Shown here in pieces: positions 32,601 to 41,349 of a DNA stretch of 64,000 nt. The position numbers were made by a program, and so were the translations under genes. The stretch is from Porites lobata. Its lineage: Eukaryota > Cnidaria > Anthozoa > Scleractinia > Poritidae. The stretch is from contig CALNXK010000007.1 in NCBI GenBank assembly GCA_942486035.1, positions 6,277,001 to 6,341,000 on the forward strand, read 5' to 3'. A model generated the notes under the pieces. It was given only the letters and a program-made list of their open reading frames with translations, had not been told where the DNA came from and ran no database searches. Position 1 is the first letter of the stretch, and each line of letters begins with the position of its first letter.

Positions 32601-35600
32601 CAATAGGGAAACAGAATTTAGAAGAAATTCCTGTTCAGTTAAGCTTAATTAATATGTAACTTCTGATGGATGGGGTGATTAAGGGGAAAGAAGTTTTTTT
32701 TTTTAAATTTTCGTTGTCTTTCTACTTTTGCAGCGGCAGTTCCTGAGGAAGTCATCGATGAATCTCCTGATATCACTGTAATCATCTTAATTCTTCTAGC
32801 TGTTATCATACTGGCTCTTTTGATTGTATTTTTCATCATTTTTTCTCAGCGACGTCGCAGAAACAAAGCGAAAGGTACTCTTTGTTATTCCGTTCGTAGA
32901 ATTTTGTTTTTAATTCTGAAAAGTTTGTTTAACAAATAGATTCCATGTTGCCGTGCGTCTGATCAGTAATAGATCACAGATGACCTCAAAATGTCGTAAA
33001 AACAAAGAAGTGACACACGGGCCGCAGGCGAGTGTGTCACTGTTGTTTTTACCACATTTTGACGTCCTCTGTGATCTATTACTGAACAGAACCACGGCAA
33101 CACGGAATCTATTTGTTTTATACAATGATCAGAAAAGAAAAAGACCGATACACATACCTGCCTCGAACCGCTTGACCTTTTGAGGATTTGTGCTAGTTTA
33201 GGCATTTTTTAAGTCCCAAACCCAACTTTTCATCTTAGCTTCTTCTTTATCTTACTTCTGTACAGTTTCTTCGAAAAGTTTTTCACCGTCTTTTCTTGCT
33301 CAACGAAGAATAATAGCGAAAACATTTTGCAAAACAGCGAGTCTCTCGTAGCGAAGACACACGATGGCAACTGTTGTGAAGATTTCTTGTAGTTTAGGCA
33401 TTGTCAAATAGTCATTTAGTCAAATAGTTTTTTCCGTTCAGCGTAGGCGGATTGCATTCTTCATCGGGTTTTAGATGGTTCATTTGATCACAGTTGATTG
33501 GAATTTCATTTTTTACAGTACTTGATAGAAAACAACACTTTTTGCAATAGCTTTTTTGGTCTCCGTTTCTCCATTTTTCTTCTTTGTAAATAGCTCCTGC
33601 TAAACTTTTTCCGATGCTTTCACTTGCCTCAATCCGAAATAATCTCACAAACATCTTCAAAACCGCGTGCCATGTTGAACAAAACAAAGAAAACAAGTTT
33701 CCCGTGACGTCATCTATGTATCTGTACTCTAATAGATCATGGGCAACGACCAATCACAGCGCGCGTAGCATTCACATCATTGTATAAAATGTTATCGCAA
33801 CCGAACTATGCTCGTTCCCAAGAAATACGATTTAAAGATCAAAGGAAATAGTTCCTTTAAAACGAAACTGCATGTCACGTAGCCATGGTGCTGCCCGATG
33901 GTAGAAGGAACACAAGACTAATCGTTTGGAATTGAGTTCATAAGAAAAGTAAATTGACACTCTTTCACGACTCTGTTAATCATAAAAAACATAGTCCTTT
34001 AAGCAGAAATGCCTTTTCTACCATTCTCCTTTCTAAATTTAGGAGTACATAGACTTGACGTCATACAGACTTGTTGTTCCTTTAACGATATCGTCTTCTT
34101 TTGCACTTCTTTTAGTTTCGTCTCAGTCAGGAAAACAACCCAGAGACCCAAAACATAGCCTGCATAGCTCTACCGAACTTACAGTTCATTTTAGCATGAC
34201 ACAAGCACAGGAAGAACGTATTACTATTAAGACTGTTAAAGAAAGCAACGAAGAGTACGCAGTTGTAGATGAAGATATGCGAAAATCCAAGTGTGATCAG
34301 GGAGGTCCATCCAGCTCTGATGGAGAAGGAGTGCAATCGCCCCCAAATGATGATCACACCGCAGCAAACCAATCAGCATTGAAGAAGAATACAGAGAGGT
34401 GTGATAAAGGCAACGATCAAAAGGAAAAAGGACACCATGTTTACGCCAACGTGCTTGTTAAAGAAAGTAGAGCGGTCATGTTTTGTAAAACAACAGCTTC
34501 TCCGGATGTGAGCCCGGACGTTACCTTCACAGAAGAGTGTTCGACAGTGGGTGAGGATCCTGTGGAGGATTTGAATCATTCATTTTTGGAGAAAAGAAAA
34601 GAAATAAACAGCAACGAGGCCATGAGTGGACAGTATCCAAATAGCGGAACTGAGTGCAACGATCACTTTTATGCAGTTGTTGACAAATCAAAAAAGAAAC
34701 AAATGGCTCCTAAGGTAGGTACTTTTAAACCACTTAGTTCCTATTGATCGCTTGGCTGATATCTTTGAATGATTATATGTTCAACATTACCTTTTTTCAC
34801 GGATGCTAAGGGAATTTCACACTCTTTATTATATACAATACAATATGAAATACAATCAATTTATTTGTGTTATAAAAATATAATAAATGATACCCGGTGA
34901 TACAATACTGCTGAAAATTATAATAATTGAACAGGTGACAAGTGTATAATAAGACAATGATAAAAATTAATGTATCCGGGAATGCATATGTAAGAAGTAC
35001 ACAAGTAACACCCTCCTCCATCCTGCTTACTAAAAACTATGAATATCGCACTCAGTGGAAGAATAAATCGATTTTGAATATAAGATAAGCTAAAAACCCT
35101 AACACATACAATACTTACATTTGCAACTGGCTGTTAGGGCTTTTAAAGCATAATAGTTTGCGGATTCAAGTTTCTTGTTCCGAGTTTTGTTAATTGCTAA
35201 TAGTAGCTATAGTGGACTGCAGTATTCAAGGTATGGAGGTGTATAAGCCTTGTACAACATAATTAAGGGAGATGTCAACAGGCACCAGCTTTCTTAGTCG
35301 TCTCAGAGCTCCAGTCTTAGCATAGACCTTCTTTAAAACAGCTGATAGGTTGTCTTTAAAGGCCGAACAGTTTATCTTCGATATGAACACCAAGAATCTT
35401 CAGGAAACCATTTGATTTCGATAGCAGAATCGCCATGAGGAATAGTTACTTGAGAGCGCTTGGGTTTTCTTACCATGGACTAACAAGTAATTTGAGGCAA
35501 ACCAGGATGTCTGTGAAAGATTCTTAAGATCTTGATTAAGAGATAGTTCCAAAGCTGAAATGTTGTTATCGGATGCATCAGCGTCGTAGTGTTATCATCG

Positions 35601-36437
35601 TAGAGCCTCAGGGTTCAGATCGTTGATGAATATGTTAGACAAGAGTGGCCCCAGGAGGCTGCTTTGAGGAACACCACAAAAAACCGGTAACCAATTAAAA
35701 CTCTGTTAACCTTAACTCTTCGCTTTTGACCAGTAAAGTAGGAATGCAACAAATTAATTGCCTCCTCAGCTCATCACCAAAGACCACCAATTTTTTTGGA
35801 ACGAACTTTCAGTTTTATCTTCATTTTTCTTTTGGCCACTGAAGAAGGTTTGTTATTAAATATTGGGCAAATTTGTTTAAATATATACTTTTCGTTTTAT
35901 TCTTTTGTTTACTTCTTCATCGCCTTGCCGTAAGGATCAGTTTGCCGTGTCATACTTTTCTATAAGTTGTTATTGTACTGATCCAGGTCTACAACTGAGA
36001 GATCCGGCACCACTCATTGGTTTATCGCTGTGGAGTTGCTGATATTCTATATCCTTTGGTATATGTTTTTGCGGACTTGACAGTGCACAACGTTAACATA
36101 GCATTTCTATAATTTTGATCCGGTTATTGACCAATGAATAAATAAATCAATATTCATTCTCATTTTTGCAAGGATTTTGCACCGTCTCTTCCTTCCTGTT
36201 TTGTTTTTGATTGTGTGTTTCATTACTATTGTTATTATTATTATTATTATTATTTTCACACAGAAACCTCTCCCTTACTCCAGTGGCCACCTCATGTATG
36301 CAGACATGAGCCACTTACCGAACAACAAAAACGGGAAAGTTCACAGAGCATGCGCTTCAACAGTTTACGCTGACATCAATCATTCTGCTAAGAGAAAAGT
36401 GAAGACTGGATGGAAGCCAAGGCTACCAACAATGTAA
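20542..36437 (+). CDS. Locus B1: CTLD transmembrane receptor with YAx(V/M/I) tail, apparently intact
   Basis: Exons 20542-20626, 23964-24359, 24802-24882, 30892-31008, 32734-32874, 34116-34714 and 36264-36437 join to 1593 nt, an open frame of 530 codons plus stop with matching phases throughout. Predicted type I membrane protein: signal peptide (1-28), CTLD (about 29-160), Ser/Thr/Pro stalk (161-226), transmembrane helix about 240-263 followed by QRRRRNKAK, and a 265-residue cytoplasmic tail. Tyr residues 321, 383, 459, 485 and 508 sit in YAVV, YANV, YAVV, YADM and YADI; TVYADI fits the ITSM pattern TxYxxI and YAN fits YxN. Phosphotyrosine adaptors or phosphatases bind such motifs in vertebrate immune receptors; applying that here is inference. 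Stalk exon 4 is destroyed by repeats but is phase 1-1, so it can be skipped. No lesion is seen in any used exon. Confidence 0.82.
21047..23880. other. Unit-1-specific repeat insertion in B1 intron 1
   Basis: Absent from B2, where the intron is short. It holds a 17-bp-arm hairpin at 21538-21575 (loop CTGG), inverted copies of GTCTGCGAATTAGTGC near 21609 and 22560, a (TTTC)n tract at 22941-22968, and a 32-bp-arm perfect hairpin at 23386-23454. No ORF is supported. It is probably two or more foldback elements, but no TSD could be assigned. Confidence 0.6.
23386..23454. repeat. Perfect hairpin, 32-bp arms
   Basis: 23386-23417 and 23423-23454 are perfect reverse complements around the 5-nt loop CCTCC. 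The core reads TCTCTCACGACGAGGC. It is probably the remnant of a short MITE; its TAGCAGAGG end resembles the TAG-type termini elsewhere in the window, but no TSD is present. Confidence 0.85.
23964..24359 (+). CDS. B1 CTLD exon
   Basis: A 396-nt phase 1-1 exon: QTLIYGCSRYTF, RAACNDHGSDLVSIES, EYYIGLTKD, WRWISNNS, GQPRDKE, KCAVMYKD, GLFDDLPC, GYICE. All four core Cys are present plus the YGC Cys. The sugar loop is QPR rather than QPD/EPN, so Ca-dependent sugar binding may be lost or altered. Acceptor TCTCAAG, donor GTGAGT. Confidence 0.9.
24802..24882 (+). CDS. B1 stalk exon 3
   Basis: An 81-nt phase 1-1 exon, VLKTANCSTVAKTAPSTKGL and on, rich in Thr/Lys and likely O-glycosylated. Its one Cys could pair with the CTLD YGC Cys. 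Acceptor TTTTCAG, donor GTAAGT. This exon is missing in B2. Confidence 0.8.
24989..25658. mobile_element. PIF/Harbinger-like non-autonomous element
   Basis: The ends read GGGCCTGTTAACATGG on the left and, from the right, GGGCCTGTTTATAGGG; longer inverted blocks with GGTAGGTGAGG and GGTGGGGTAAC lie inside. TTA flanks both sides (24986-24988, 25659-25661), the 3-bp TWA-type TSD of the superfamily. No transposase ORF. Specific to B1. Confidence 0.75.
25767..25862. mobile_element. Small inverted-repeat element (about 95 bp)
   Basis: Left GAGTCACGTTTATGCAATGG with GGCAAACG and right CGTTTGCC, CGTAAACGTCACTC form imperfect arms. TSD not clear. It lies where the 5' part of stalk exon 4 should be. 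Confidence 0.5.
25870..25985 (+). pseudogene. B1 stalk exon 4, 5' remnant
   Basis: The sequence GAAACCGACAAGCCATTAGCTGC matches the centre of B2 stalk exon 4 (ESDKPLSATGP). Upstream bases are diverged and carry a stop in the expected phase. The 3' remnant of the same exon (ACGGTTCAAAGGCAAT...AAGTACG) lies 4.5 kb away at about 30473-30535, so the exon was split by the inserted foldback element and satellite. Confidence 0.65.
26045..27417. mobile_element. Foldback element with long inverted repeats around a Penelope-like RT fragment
   Basis: The ends GGGACTCTGTAAAGTGCGGATCCGG are inverted at both sides and are followed inward by (GCGGACG)n tandem units, an A-rich AATAAA-like tract and a shared GGGGTTGACAGGCCTACACG block. 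Arms are about 240-280 bp. The 9-bp GTTGAGTAT flanks both ends (26036-26044 and 27418-27426). The central about 900 bp encodes a reverse transcriptase fragment. Inserted inside the former B1 stalk exon 4. Confidence 0.88.
26348..27226 (-). pseudogene. Penelope-like reverse transcriptase, C-terminal fragment
   Basis: Minus-strand frame: YLQTHGTAMGTKMAVAFSNI, VWKRYIDDIFSLW (catalytic DD), TIKFTAEISDKETTFLD, YTHFASCHPQGVKKGFIKGE, and a PPLVSYKRGRSLKDILVRA end. This order fits Penelope-like element RTs. The upstream RT motifs and any GIY-YIG endonuclease are absent. The frame from about 27226 to 26348 is open, so the fragment is not very old. Confidence 0.75.
27427..28231. other. No gene seen
   Basis: Sequence between the foldback element and the satellite. 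ORFs here are short and show no recognisable domain. Confidence 0.4.
28232..30165. repeat. 127-bp satellite, about 15 tandem copies
   Basis: The marker GGTAGAAGTCCTGGCAT recurs about every 127 bp from 28327 to 30106 (15 occurrences). Each unit has an A-rich tract, ATATATAACACGTTTAGC and TTCTATATCCTTTCTGG. Outer units are most diverged; inner units are nearly identical. It is located within the B1 gene between stalk exons 3 and 5 and absent from B2. Confidence 0.95.
30377..30425. repeat. Perfect palindrome, 21-bp arms
   Basis: Arms 30377-30397 and 30405-30425 around the 7-nt spacer CTTTTAC. The core is CAGCTGAGATAGCTGA and its complement. B1-specific. Confidence 0.85.
30892..31008 (+). CDS. 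B1 stalk exon 5
   Basis: A 117-nt phase 1-1 exon after TTTTAACAG: KAKATSSHKLFSVEEPSTEP and on to YTNPK at donor GTAGGT. Ser/Thr/Pro-rich. It matches 50579-50695 in B2. Confidence 0.8.
31167..32599. mobile_element. hAT-like non-autonomous element, 8-bp TSD
   Basis: The ends are CATAGGCGTACG on both sides (inverted) and the 8-bp GCAATAGG is at 31159-31166 and 32600-32607. The B2 intron lacks it. The inside is GGGCTGAA-rich near 32000-32180, without a transposase. An 8-bp TSD suggests hAT; the termini are not the usual CAGGG, so the family is uncertain. Confidence 0.8.
32734..32874 (+). CDS. B1 transmembrane exon
   Basis: A 141-nt phase 1-1 exon after CTTTTGCAG: AVPEEVIDESPD, then a 24-residue helix (ITVIILILLAVIILALLIVF and on), then FSQRRRRNKAK as a cytoplasmic stop-transfer. 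Donor GTACTC. The B2 exon is nearly identical (two amino-acid changes before the helix). Confidence 0.9.
32931..33117. mobile_element. 187-bp foldback MITE
   Basis: The left AACAAATAGATTCC...GATCAGTAATAGATCACAGA and the right complement fold into one hairpin around a loop near 33017-33031. TSD not resolved. Present only in B1. Confidence 0.8.
33118..34115. other. B1 intron, partly unit-1-specific sequence
   Basis: 33145-33790 is absent from B2; 33800-34115 aligns with 51190-51555. The antisense ORF at 33412-33753 shows no known domain and is likely repeat-derived. Confidence 0.4.
34116..34714 (+). CDS. B1 main cytoplasmic exon with three YAx motifs
   Basis: A 599-nt exon, phase 1 in and phase 0 out. 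Begins VSSQSGKQPRD, is rich in Glu/Ser/Lys/Asp and looks disordered. Motifs: NEEYAVVDE, HHVYANVLV and DHFYAVVDK. It ends QMAPK at donor GTAGGT; read through, the frame would stop after VGTFKPLSSY. An ATG-based start at 34055 is rejected because phases and the B2 paralogue support splicing at 34116. Confidence 0.88.
34990..35880 (-). mobile_element. LINE relic in the last B1 intron
   Basis: The minus strand near 35615-35670 reads GVPQSSLLGPLLSNIFINDL (RT motif block) amid frameshifts. The same relic is in B2 (52490-53350), so it predates duplication. Confidence 0.6.
36264..36437 (+). CDS. B1 last exon with YADM and YADI motifs
   Basis: After acceptor CACACAG, phase 0: KPLPYSSGHLMYADMSHLPN, then a basic spacer, STVYADINHSAKRK and stop TAA at 36435-36437. 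TVYADI fits the ITSM pattern. The duplication breakpoint lies about 245 bp upstream, so B2 has no copy of this exon. Confidence 0.82.
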   Translation, partial: KPLPYSSGHLMYADMSHLPNNKNGKVHRACASTVYADINHSAKRKVKTGWKPRLPTM

Positions 36438-36454
36438 AACATAAAGTACATTAA

Positions 36455-37030
36455 CCCTCGGACGTACAGGGGTGGCGGTTGCCACCCCTCCTCTGAAGTT
36501 TTTCTCTATATAAACAATAAAACATCAGCACCTGACGGACACCTGACGTATTCAGTTGCTGTTCAAATTCGTTTATCCCTTGTGCGCATTTTGAGATAAG
36601 TTTGGTGATGGCCAGTTACTATGGTTACTGATATGACGTCATAAGTAGCAGGAGGTCAAGCCATGTTTGAGTGAAAATGCATGTTTTTTCATCTTCTTTC
36701 AACAATTGAAGTAGGCTTGTGGATAAATGGATGCAAAGTACTTAGTTATGTGTTATTTTACATGTCAAGCACAAAAAATTGCCAGTTCGCACAGTTTTAA
36801 CCTGATTTCCAATTCTTGGTAAAATCCAAGCTGACGACCATGTTTGGTGACGTCACAGGTCTCCAGTAGCACCACCACCGATAAAATATACCTCACCTTG
36901 TTGAGAAGGCTTTCAACTGAAAGCAAAATCCTTTCGACATACTGCAACATATCAAAAACTCTAGACAAGGGTTCCATCACTCCCCCCTTGTACCACTGTG
37001 GGGGTATGACATTACGTGTACGTCCCAGGG
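36455..37030. mobile_element. piggyBac-like MITE in the B1 3' region
   Basis: TTAA flanks both sides (36451-36454, 37031-37034); termini are CCCTCGGACGTACAGG and, from the right, CCCTGGGACGTACACG. TTAA plus CCC ends is typical of piggyBac. It begins 17 bp after the B1 stop codon. An AATAAA near 36515 inside it could supply poly-A addition. Confidence 0.82.
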
Positions 37031-37042
37031 TTAACGATGAAC

Positions 37043-37330
37043 ACTTAACAATTATATTCCTCGAGCCCGAATGGGCTCTACGTCAATAGCCATGAGGCCG
37101 AAGGGCTATTGACCCAGAGGCCATGAGGGCGAGAGGAATAATTGTTTTAGTGAAATCCAACTAGTTGGTCAAAAATATCGAGACAAAACAACTTTACCTA
37201 GACTTAAATCCTTTTTTCCGTCAAAAAGCCGGCGCTTTTCGCTACTAGTGGGCTATAACATATAGCCTAGTAGTAGCTCAACCAATCAGAACGCAACATT
37301 GATAACAGACCACTAGTTGGATTTTACTAA
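37043..37330. repeat. Hairpin-rich repeat element
   Basis: The arms CAATTATATTCCTCGAGCCC and GGGCGAGAGGAATAATTG flank an inner inverted pair TCAATAGCC/GGCTATTGA. CCAACTAGTTGG-like ends recur at 37160 and 37307. Probably a MITE; TSD not fixed. 37331-37800 holds no gene. Confidence 0.55.
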
Positions 37331-37802
37331 TATGTAATATAATGATGGTGCTGTTTAGTAGCGCCATGCATATGCTTACATCAACTAATGATTAGAACGC
37401 TAAGCACAATTAATTGAAAACTACACATGTTAAAAGAGTAAAGACTACATAAAAAAATTCATGTTTGATCTTAGATTTAAAATAAAATAATAAAGAAGTG
37501 TATCCTGACTAAAAGGGTTATAATTGAAGATGCCCTGATAAATAAGACGTTGTTTTTCTTTGTTTGACCCAGTTTGATCTTACACGAGGTAGGTGAAAAT
37601 CGTCTCTCAACGCTTGTTATTGTGAATCGAGTATTTCTAACTCTTGGAGATCGGTGTACAGCGATATTTTTCCGATCACTTTTTTATGGACGATTCATTT
37701 TTTAGAAAAAAGTCTTAATTCATGTTGCATATTCGGGGTTGTAGTTCATGTTTAATACAAGATTATGGTTTCAACTCATTTGAAAGAAACCTTCTCTGTC
37801 CT

Positions 37803-37870
37803 ATTTTAGTTAGTTAGTTGGTTAGTTTGTTAGTTCGTTCGTTAGTTAGTTAGTTAGTTTAGTTAGTTTA
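37803..37870. repeat. (TTAG)n microsatellite
   Basis: About 65 bp of TTAG/TTAGTTAG units with GTTCG variants, between a direct AAGAAACCTTCTCTGTCC and its inverted copy. Confidence 0.9.
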
Positions 37871-38130
37871 AAAACACTCACGTCGCAACCTAACTAAAAT
37901 AGGACAAAGAAGGTTTCTTTCCTTAAACTTCCGCTTGTGACGACACTTCCGTTTATGCTCCAGCACAAATAGCGGGATGTGTCGGGATGTGCGGCAGCTG
38001 TAGCCCTGTTTCTGAGGTTCCTCAACTATCAAGCACGTCCTATCCAAGGCAAATATCTTGTTAACGCTTTTTGAAATCTTTTGATCATGATGAGGTGTTG
38101 TCTAGCTATAAGAACGAATGATAATTTAGA
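37866..38130 (-). repeat. Inverted copy of the 9564-9846 segment
   Basis: Reverse complement of the segment just left of unit 1, here just left of unit 2. It may have mediated the duplication or been carried in by it. Confidence 0.7.
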
Positions 38131-39491
38131 AACAAACTAGCGACGGTATTAAAAAGGGAATTTACTGATGCCGTTGGCGGGTTTAGAAACATCTATAATG
38201 TTGACAACAATCCAAAAAGTTTTCGTAATAAATCCAGTTCTACGGTGATTTAGTACGTCCTGTGTCGCTTTGATGATTATTTTGTTAATTTTTAGGTGTT
38301 TTACGTGATTCAACTTTTTGGTATCAACTAGGTGTAGCAGCAAAGCACCGATAAAATGCAAGCACTAAGGATGCATTCATTATTATAAGGCCAAGAAAAT
38401 TTAATGCTACCTTGGTGCAAATAAGTTTTAACTAGGAACACAGTTTCTAATTTCTGTTTTACCGTTCTTTGATCTAGCTGCACCCATAAAGTCGGCAATT
38501 CCTGCCAATCGCCAGGGAAATTCTATGAGAGGCTTCTCATGCAGTTACCTGAGAACGTACAAACTAAAGGACTTGACAAAACCAAATAATTATATGAATT
38601 ATGATTTTGTGAAAGAAAAAAATACGTAGAGTACTTATTTTCTTAGCTCAGCCGACTGGACGACTGAACCTTCCTATTTTAGAGAAAATTTAAGCCTTAA
38701 AATTTCCTTAAATTGTAAATTTTAAATAAATTCAAATGTGTGGAAAATGGGGTTGACTTGTCCGCACGACTCTTACCTCGTGTTTTGAAGAAACTGAGGA
38801 TGAGTTGAAAGGGCCAGGCATTATATATACACTAACATACAAGCATATATTAACTAATTTTTTTTGTGGTAATTTCTCTATGCCCCGTGTTGATTTCAGT
38901 CTGAACAACGTTGTCACGGTGTTTTAATTTAAGTTTTTCCCATTCTCACTGTTAATTTTCTGAAAAGGGAGAAAGAGAAATTAAAAAGAAGGTATGAGGA
39001 TGAGGGTTGCAGACAACCTGACTAGAGCGTCAACAAGAGGGGATCAACGCTCCCGATTCCATGTGGATGTGTGCACATGCACGTACATTATCAATTTATA
39101 TAGTGAAGACCAGATAAAAAGTTATGGAGGAAGTAGATAAAATTCTAAAGATTTCTCACTCACTCTTACAGTAATTTTGTATAGATAATGCTAATCAAGT
39201 TATTATCAGTTTTACTAGTGACCAGTTCACGCAATTATCTACCATAGTCATCTCATAATGCCTTACTATACACGATCAGCCGGTTTTGTTGGGTAGCGTT
39301 ACTTCTCTCGATCCCACTACTTTAAAACAAAATAGGCTTTTGTGATCACGTCTCGTGCCGCTTATTGAGAAAGGTTATTAATTCCGTTTCAACAAAGACT
39401 TCAGTACTGAAGCTTTAAGCACGATCTGGAAGTGCCATTACCGTACAGCATACTTGCTTCTAAAACCAGGCTGATTAAAACTGATATTTGG

Positions 39492-39573
39492 ATGATGGAA
39501 AAACGGTTGACATGTTTTGCTGAGATCACCGCTGTTCTCAGTTTGCTAGGACTCAGATTTCAAGTTCAAGGAA
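39492..39573 (+). pseudogene. A2 signal exon (itself intact)
   Basis: MMEKRLTCFAEITAVLSLLG then LRFQVQG; phase 1 end at donor GTACTA. It resembles the signal exon of the minus-strand CTLD-EGF gene. Its ORF would continue into the intron if unspliced. Confidence 0.75.
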
Positions 39574-39979
39574 GTACTACTTTGAGTGATATACATGATG
39601 ATCTGAAACTTGCTATAGTGTCAACGAGGCAAGGCAATCAATGACTTCTATTTTACACCTTGTAGTAATTGAATCGATATTTGATGCTGGTCTCTAATGA
39701 TAAAATTTTGTGAATTATTATCTTGATTCAGCACAGTCATAATCAAACCGGAAGGAATGCAATTCAGACCATAAACTAGAATAAATTAATGACTTGCTTT
39801 TGTATATTGTGTTCAAGTCAGTGTACAGTAGTTGAAGTCTCAAAAGTCAGCAAAGTCTACCGACTGTCGACCCTGTCAATTAAAGATACCTAAAACACAG
39901 CTTTTTTTATACTTGTTTAAAGAGAATAATATCATTTTAATTTAATTGTGTTTTTTAAAAACAGTATTTTTCCTTCAGG

Positions 39980-40105
39980 GTCAGACTCGTCTTTATGGCT
40001 GATCCCAGTACACATTTCTTATGGGACATCGAAATATGATTTTAACTTTTAGAAGCGCAAAAACGCGTGCAGAAATAACGATAGAGACTTTGTTTCAGGA
40101 TTGAA
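39980..40105 (+). pseudogene. Relic 5' CTLD fragment, A2 copy
   Basis: The same decayed first third of a CTLD as at 11409-11525, with the stop in the GCTGATCCC position. Confidence 0.65.
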
Positions 40106-40180
40106 AGAAGATTTCTCATTTATTGCTTCCTTTCATATGATTAATGACTTAAGCTTAGGATGATTTCTTTTTCTCTCAAG

Positions 40181-40571
40181 GCCACACGCTCCATTACGGC
40201 TGTTCCCGGTACACATTTTATGCTACATCTCGACAGAACTCACTTGATTTTGATAACAGCAGAAAAGCTTGCAAAGTTTATGGAAGTGACCTTGTTTCTA
40301 TTGAAAGTAACGAGGAGTGGAACTTTCTGAAAGACGCTGTAAACAAATTTCCACAGAGTTGAACCGAATACTACATTGGTTTAACCAAAGACAAAGACTG
40401 GCGTTGGAGGTGGATCAGTAATAACAGCACAGTGAATGAAACCTATTGGGCACCAAACGAACCCCAAAATAAAAATAAAGAGAGGTGTGCTGTAATGTAC
40501 AAGGATTATAACAAAAACTATGGTTTGTTTGATGATTTGCCTTGTACAGAGCAAAGGGTATATATGTGAAA
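40181..40571 (+). pseudogene. A2 CTLD exon with nonsense codon and 5-nt deletion
   Basis: Reads HTLHYGCSRYTF, RKACKVYGSDLVSIES (core Cys kept, unlike A1), then CCACAGAGTTGA where sisters have CCACAGAATGGA. Later CAAAGGGTATATATG is short of five bases against CAAAAGCATGGGTTTATATG in B2. Confidence 0.85.
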
Positions 40572-40972
40572 GTGAGTATCATGTCATGTGTTGAATATAT
40601 ACTAACAAACTATGGTATGGCTCAGAAACAACTCTGTCATTAAAGTGTTGTTATACAGTTGGTACATTTCCTATACGACAAATTAATTGTATAAACACAA
40701 GAAACAATTATTTCATTGTATTTTATTATCAATTTGGTGTAAATATGTTTTGCCACGATGACAAATTAAACTATAAGGTATATCACAGTTCAACAATGCG
40801 TGGAAATACAATTGCTAATGCCTATTGGTTATGAAGCTAAAAACGACGAAAGCACAATGGAAAAAGTAATATGCCTTCTAGAATACTTAATACTTTCTAT
40901 TCACTCGAAGTATTCCTTTTTTCTACGCCCTGTACATGTATTCATGCCCTCGTTTCGCCATATCCTTTTCAG

Positions 40973-41047
40973 GTGTTCTGAAATCAGCAAACTGTTCAAC
41001 TGACACTACAACTGCGCCAAAGACTCTAACAAAAACTTCAACAACAG
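40973..41047 (+). pseudogene. A2 stalk exon 3
   Basis: A 75-nt phase 1-1 exon, VLKSANCSTDTTTAPKTLTK and on; two codons shorter than in A1. A second stalk exon from 41202 is open into the Gypsy remnant. Confidence 0.72.
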
Positions 41048-41349
41048 GTAAGTTGTTCCTAACGTTTTTTCTACTCATGTCAATAATTTGTACTCAGTTT
41101 CAATTTATTCTGAATAAATAGATCATTACTTTAAATTCTGTTCTTTGAGCCAGTAACAAGTAAAAAGTTTCTCCGCCGTAGTTTCTTAATTATTTTTTCA
41201 GGTTATACATCGCTCACAACGTCAAGGCGGGTACTTGCTTTTCTCAGGCTTGACGCGTCTAACAGTGCAATTTTCCTTGCAGAGTCAACGAGTAAGCCAA
41301 CAACGCAACGCAACACTATAGCAATAGAGTTAAAGTCTCCAGTGCAAGA

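Larger units (their letters stand above)
9850..36018 (+). other. Segmental duplication unit 1 (loci A1 and B1)
   Basis: From about 9850 (ACCGATAAATGCAAGCACTAA) the sequence is paralogous to unit 2 starting near 38347. Synteny continues through A and B loci to GAGATCCGGCACCACT at about 36018 (unit 2: about 53515). Unit 1 is about 26 kb and unit 2 about 15 kb; the difference is mostly younger insertions in unit 1. Nucleotide identity is high enough to align by eye, including introns. 9850-10980 is upstream sequence of A1 with no gene seen. Confidence 0.9.

Noticed and set aside
33412..33753. 113-codon antisense ORF in a B1 intron
   Set aside because: No domain, absent from B2, and lies in unit-1-specific sequence; probably repeat-derived.
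34055..34747. Stand-alone 230-codon gene starting at 34055
   Set aside because: The paralogue in B2 aligns only from the 34116 splice acceptor, and phases fit the upstream membrane exon; the ATG lies in the intron.
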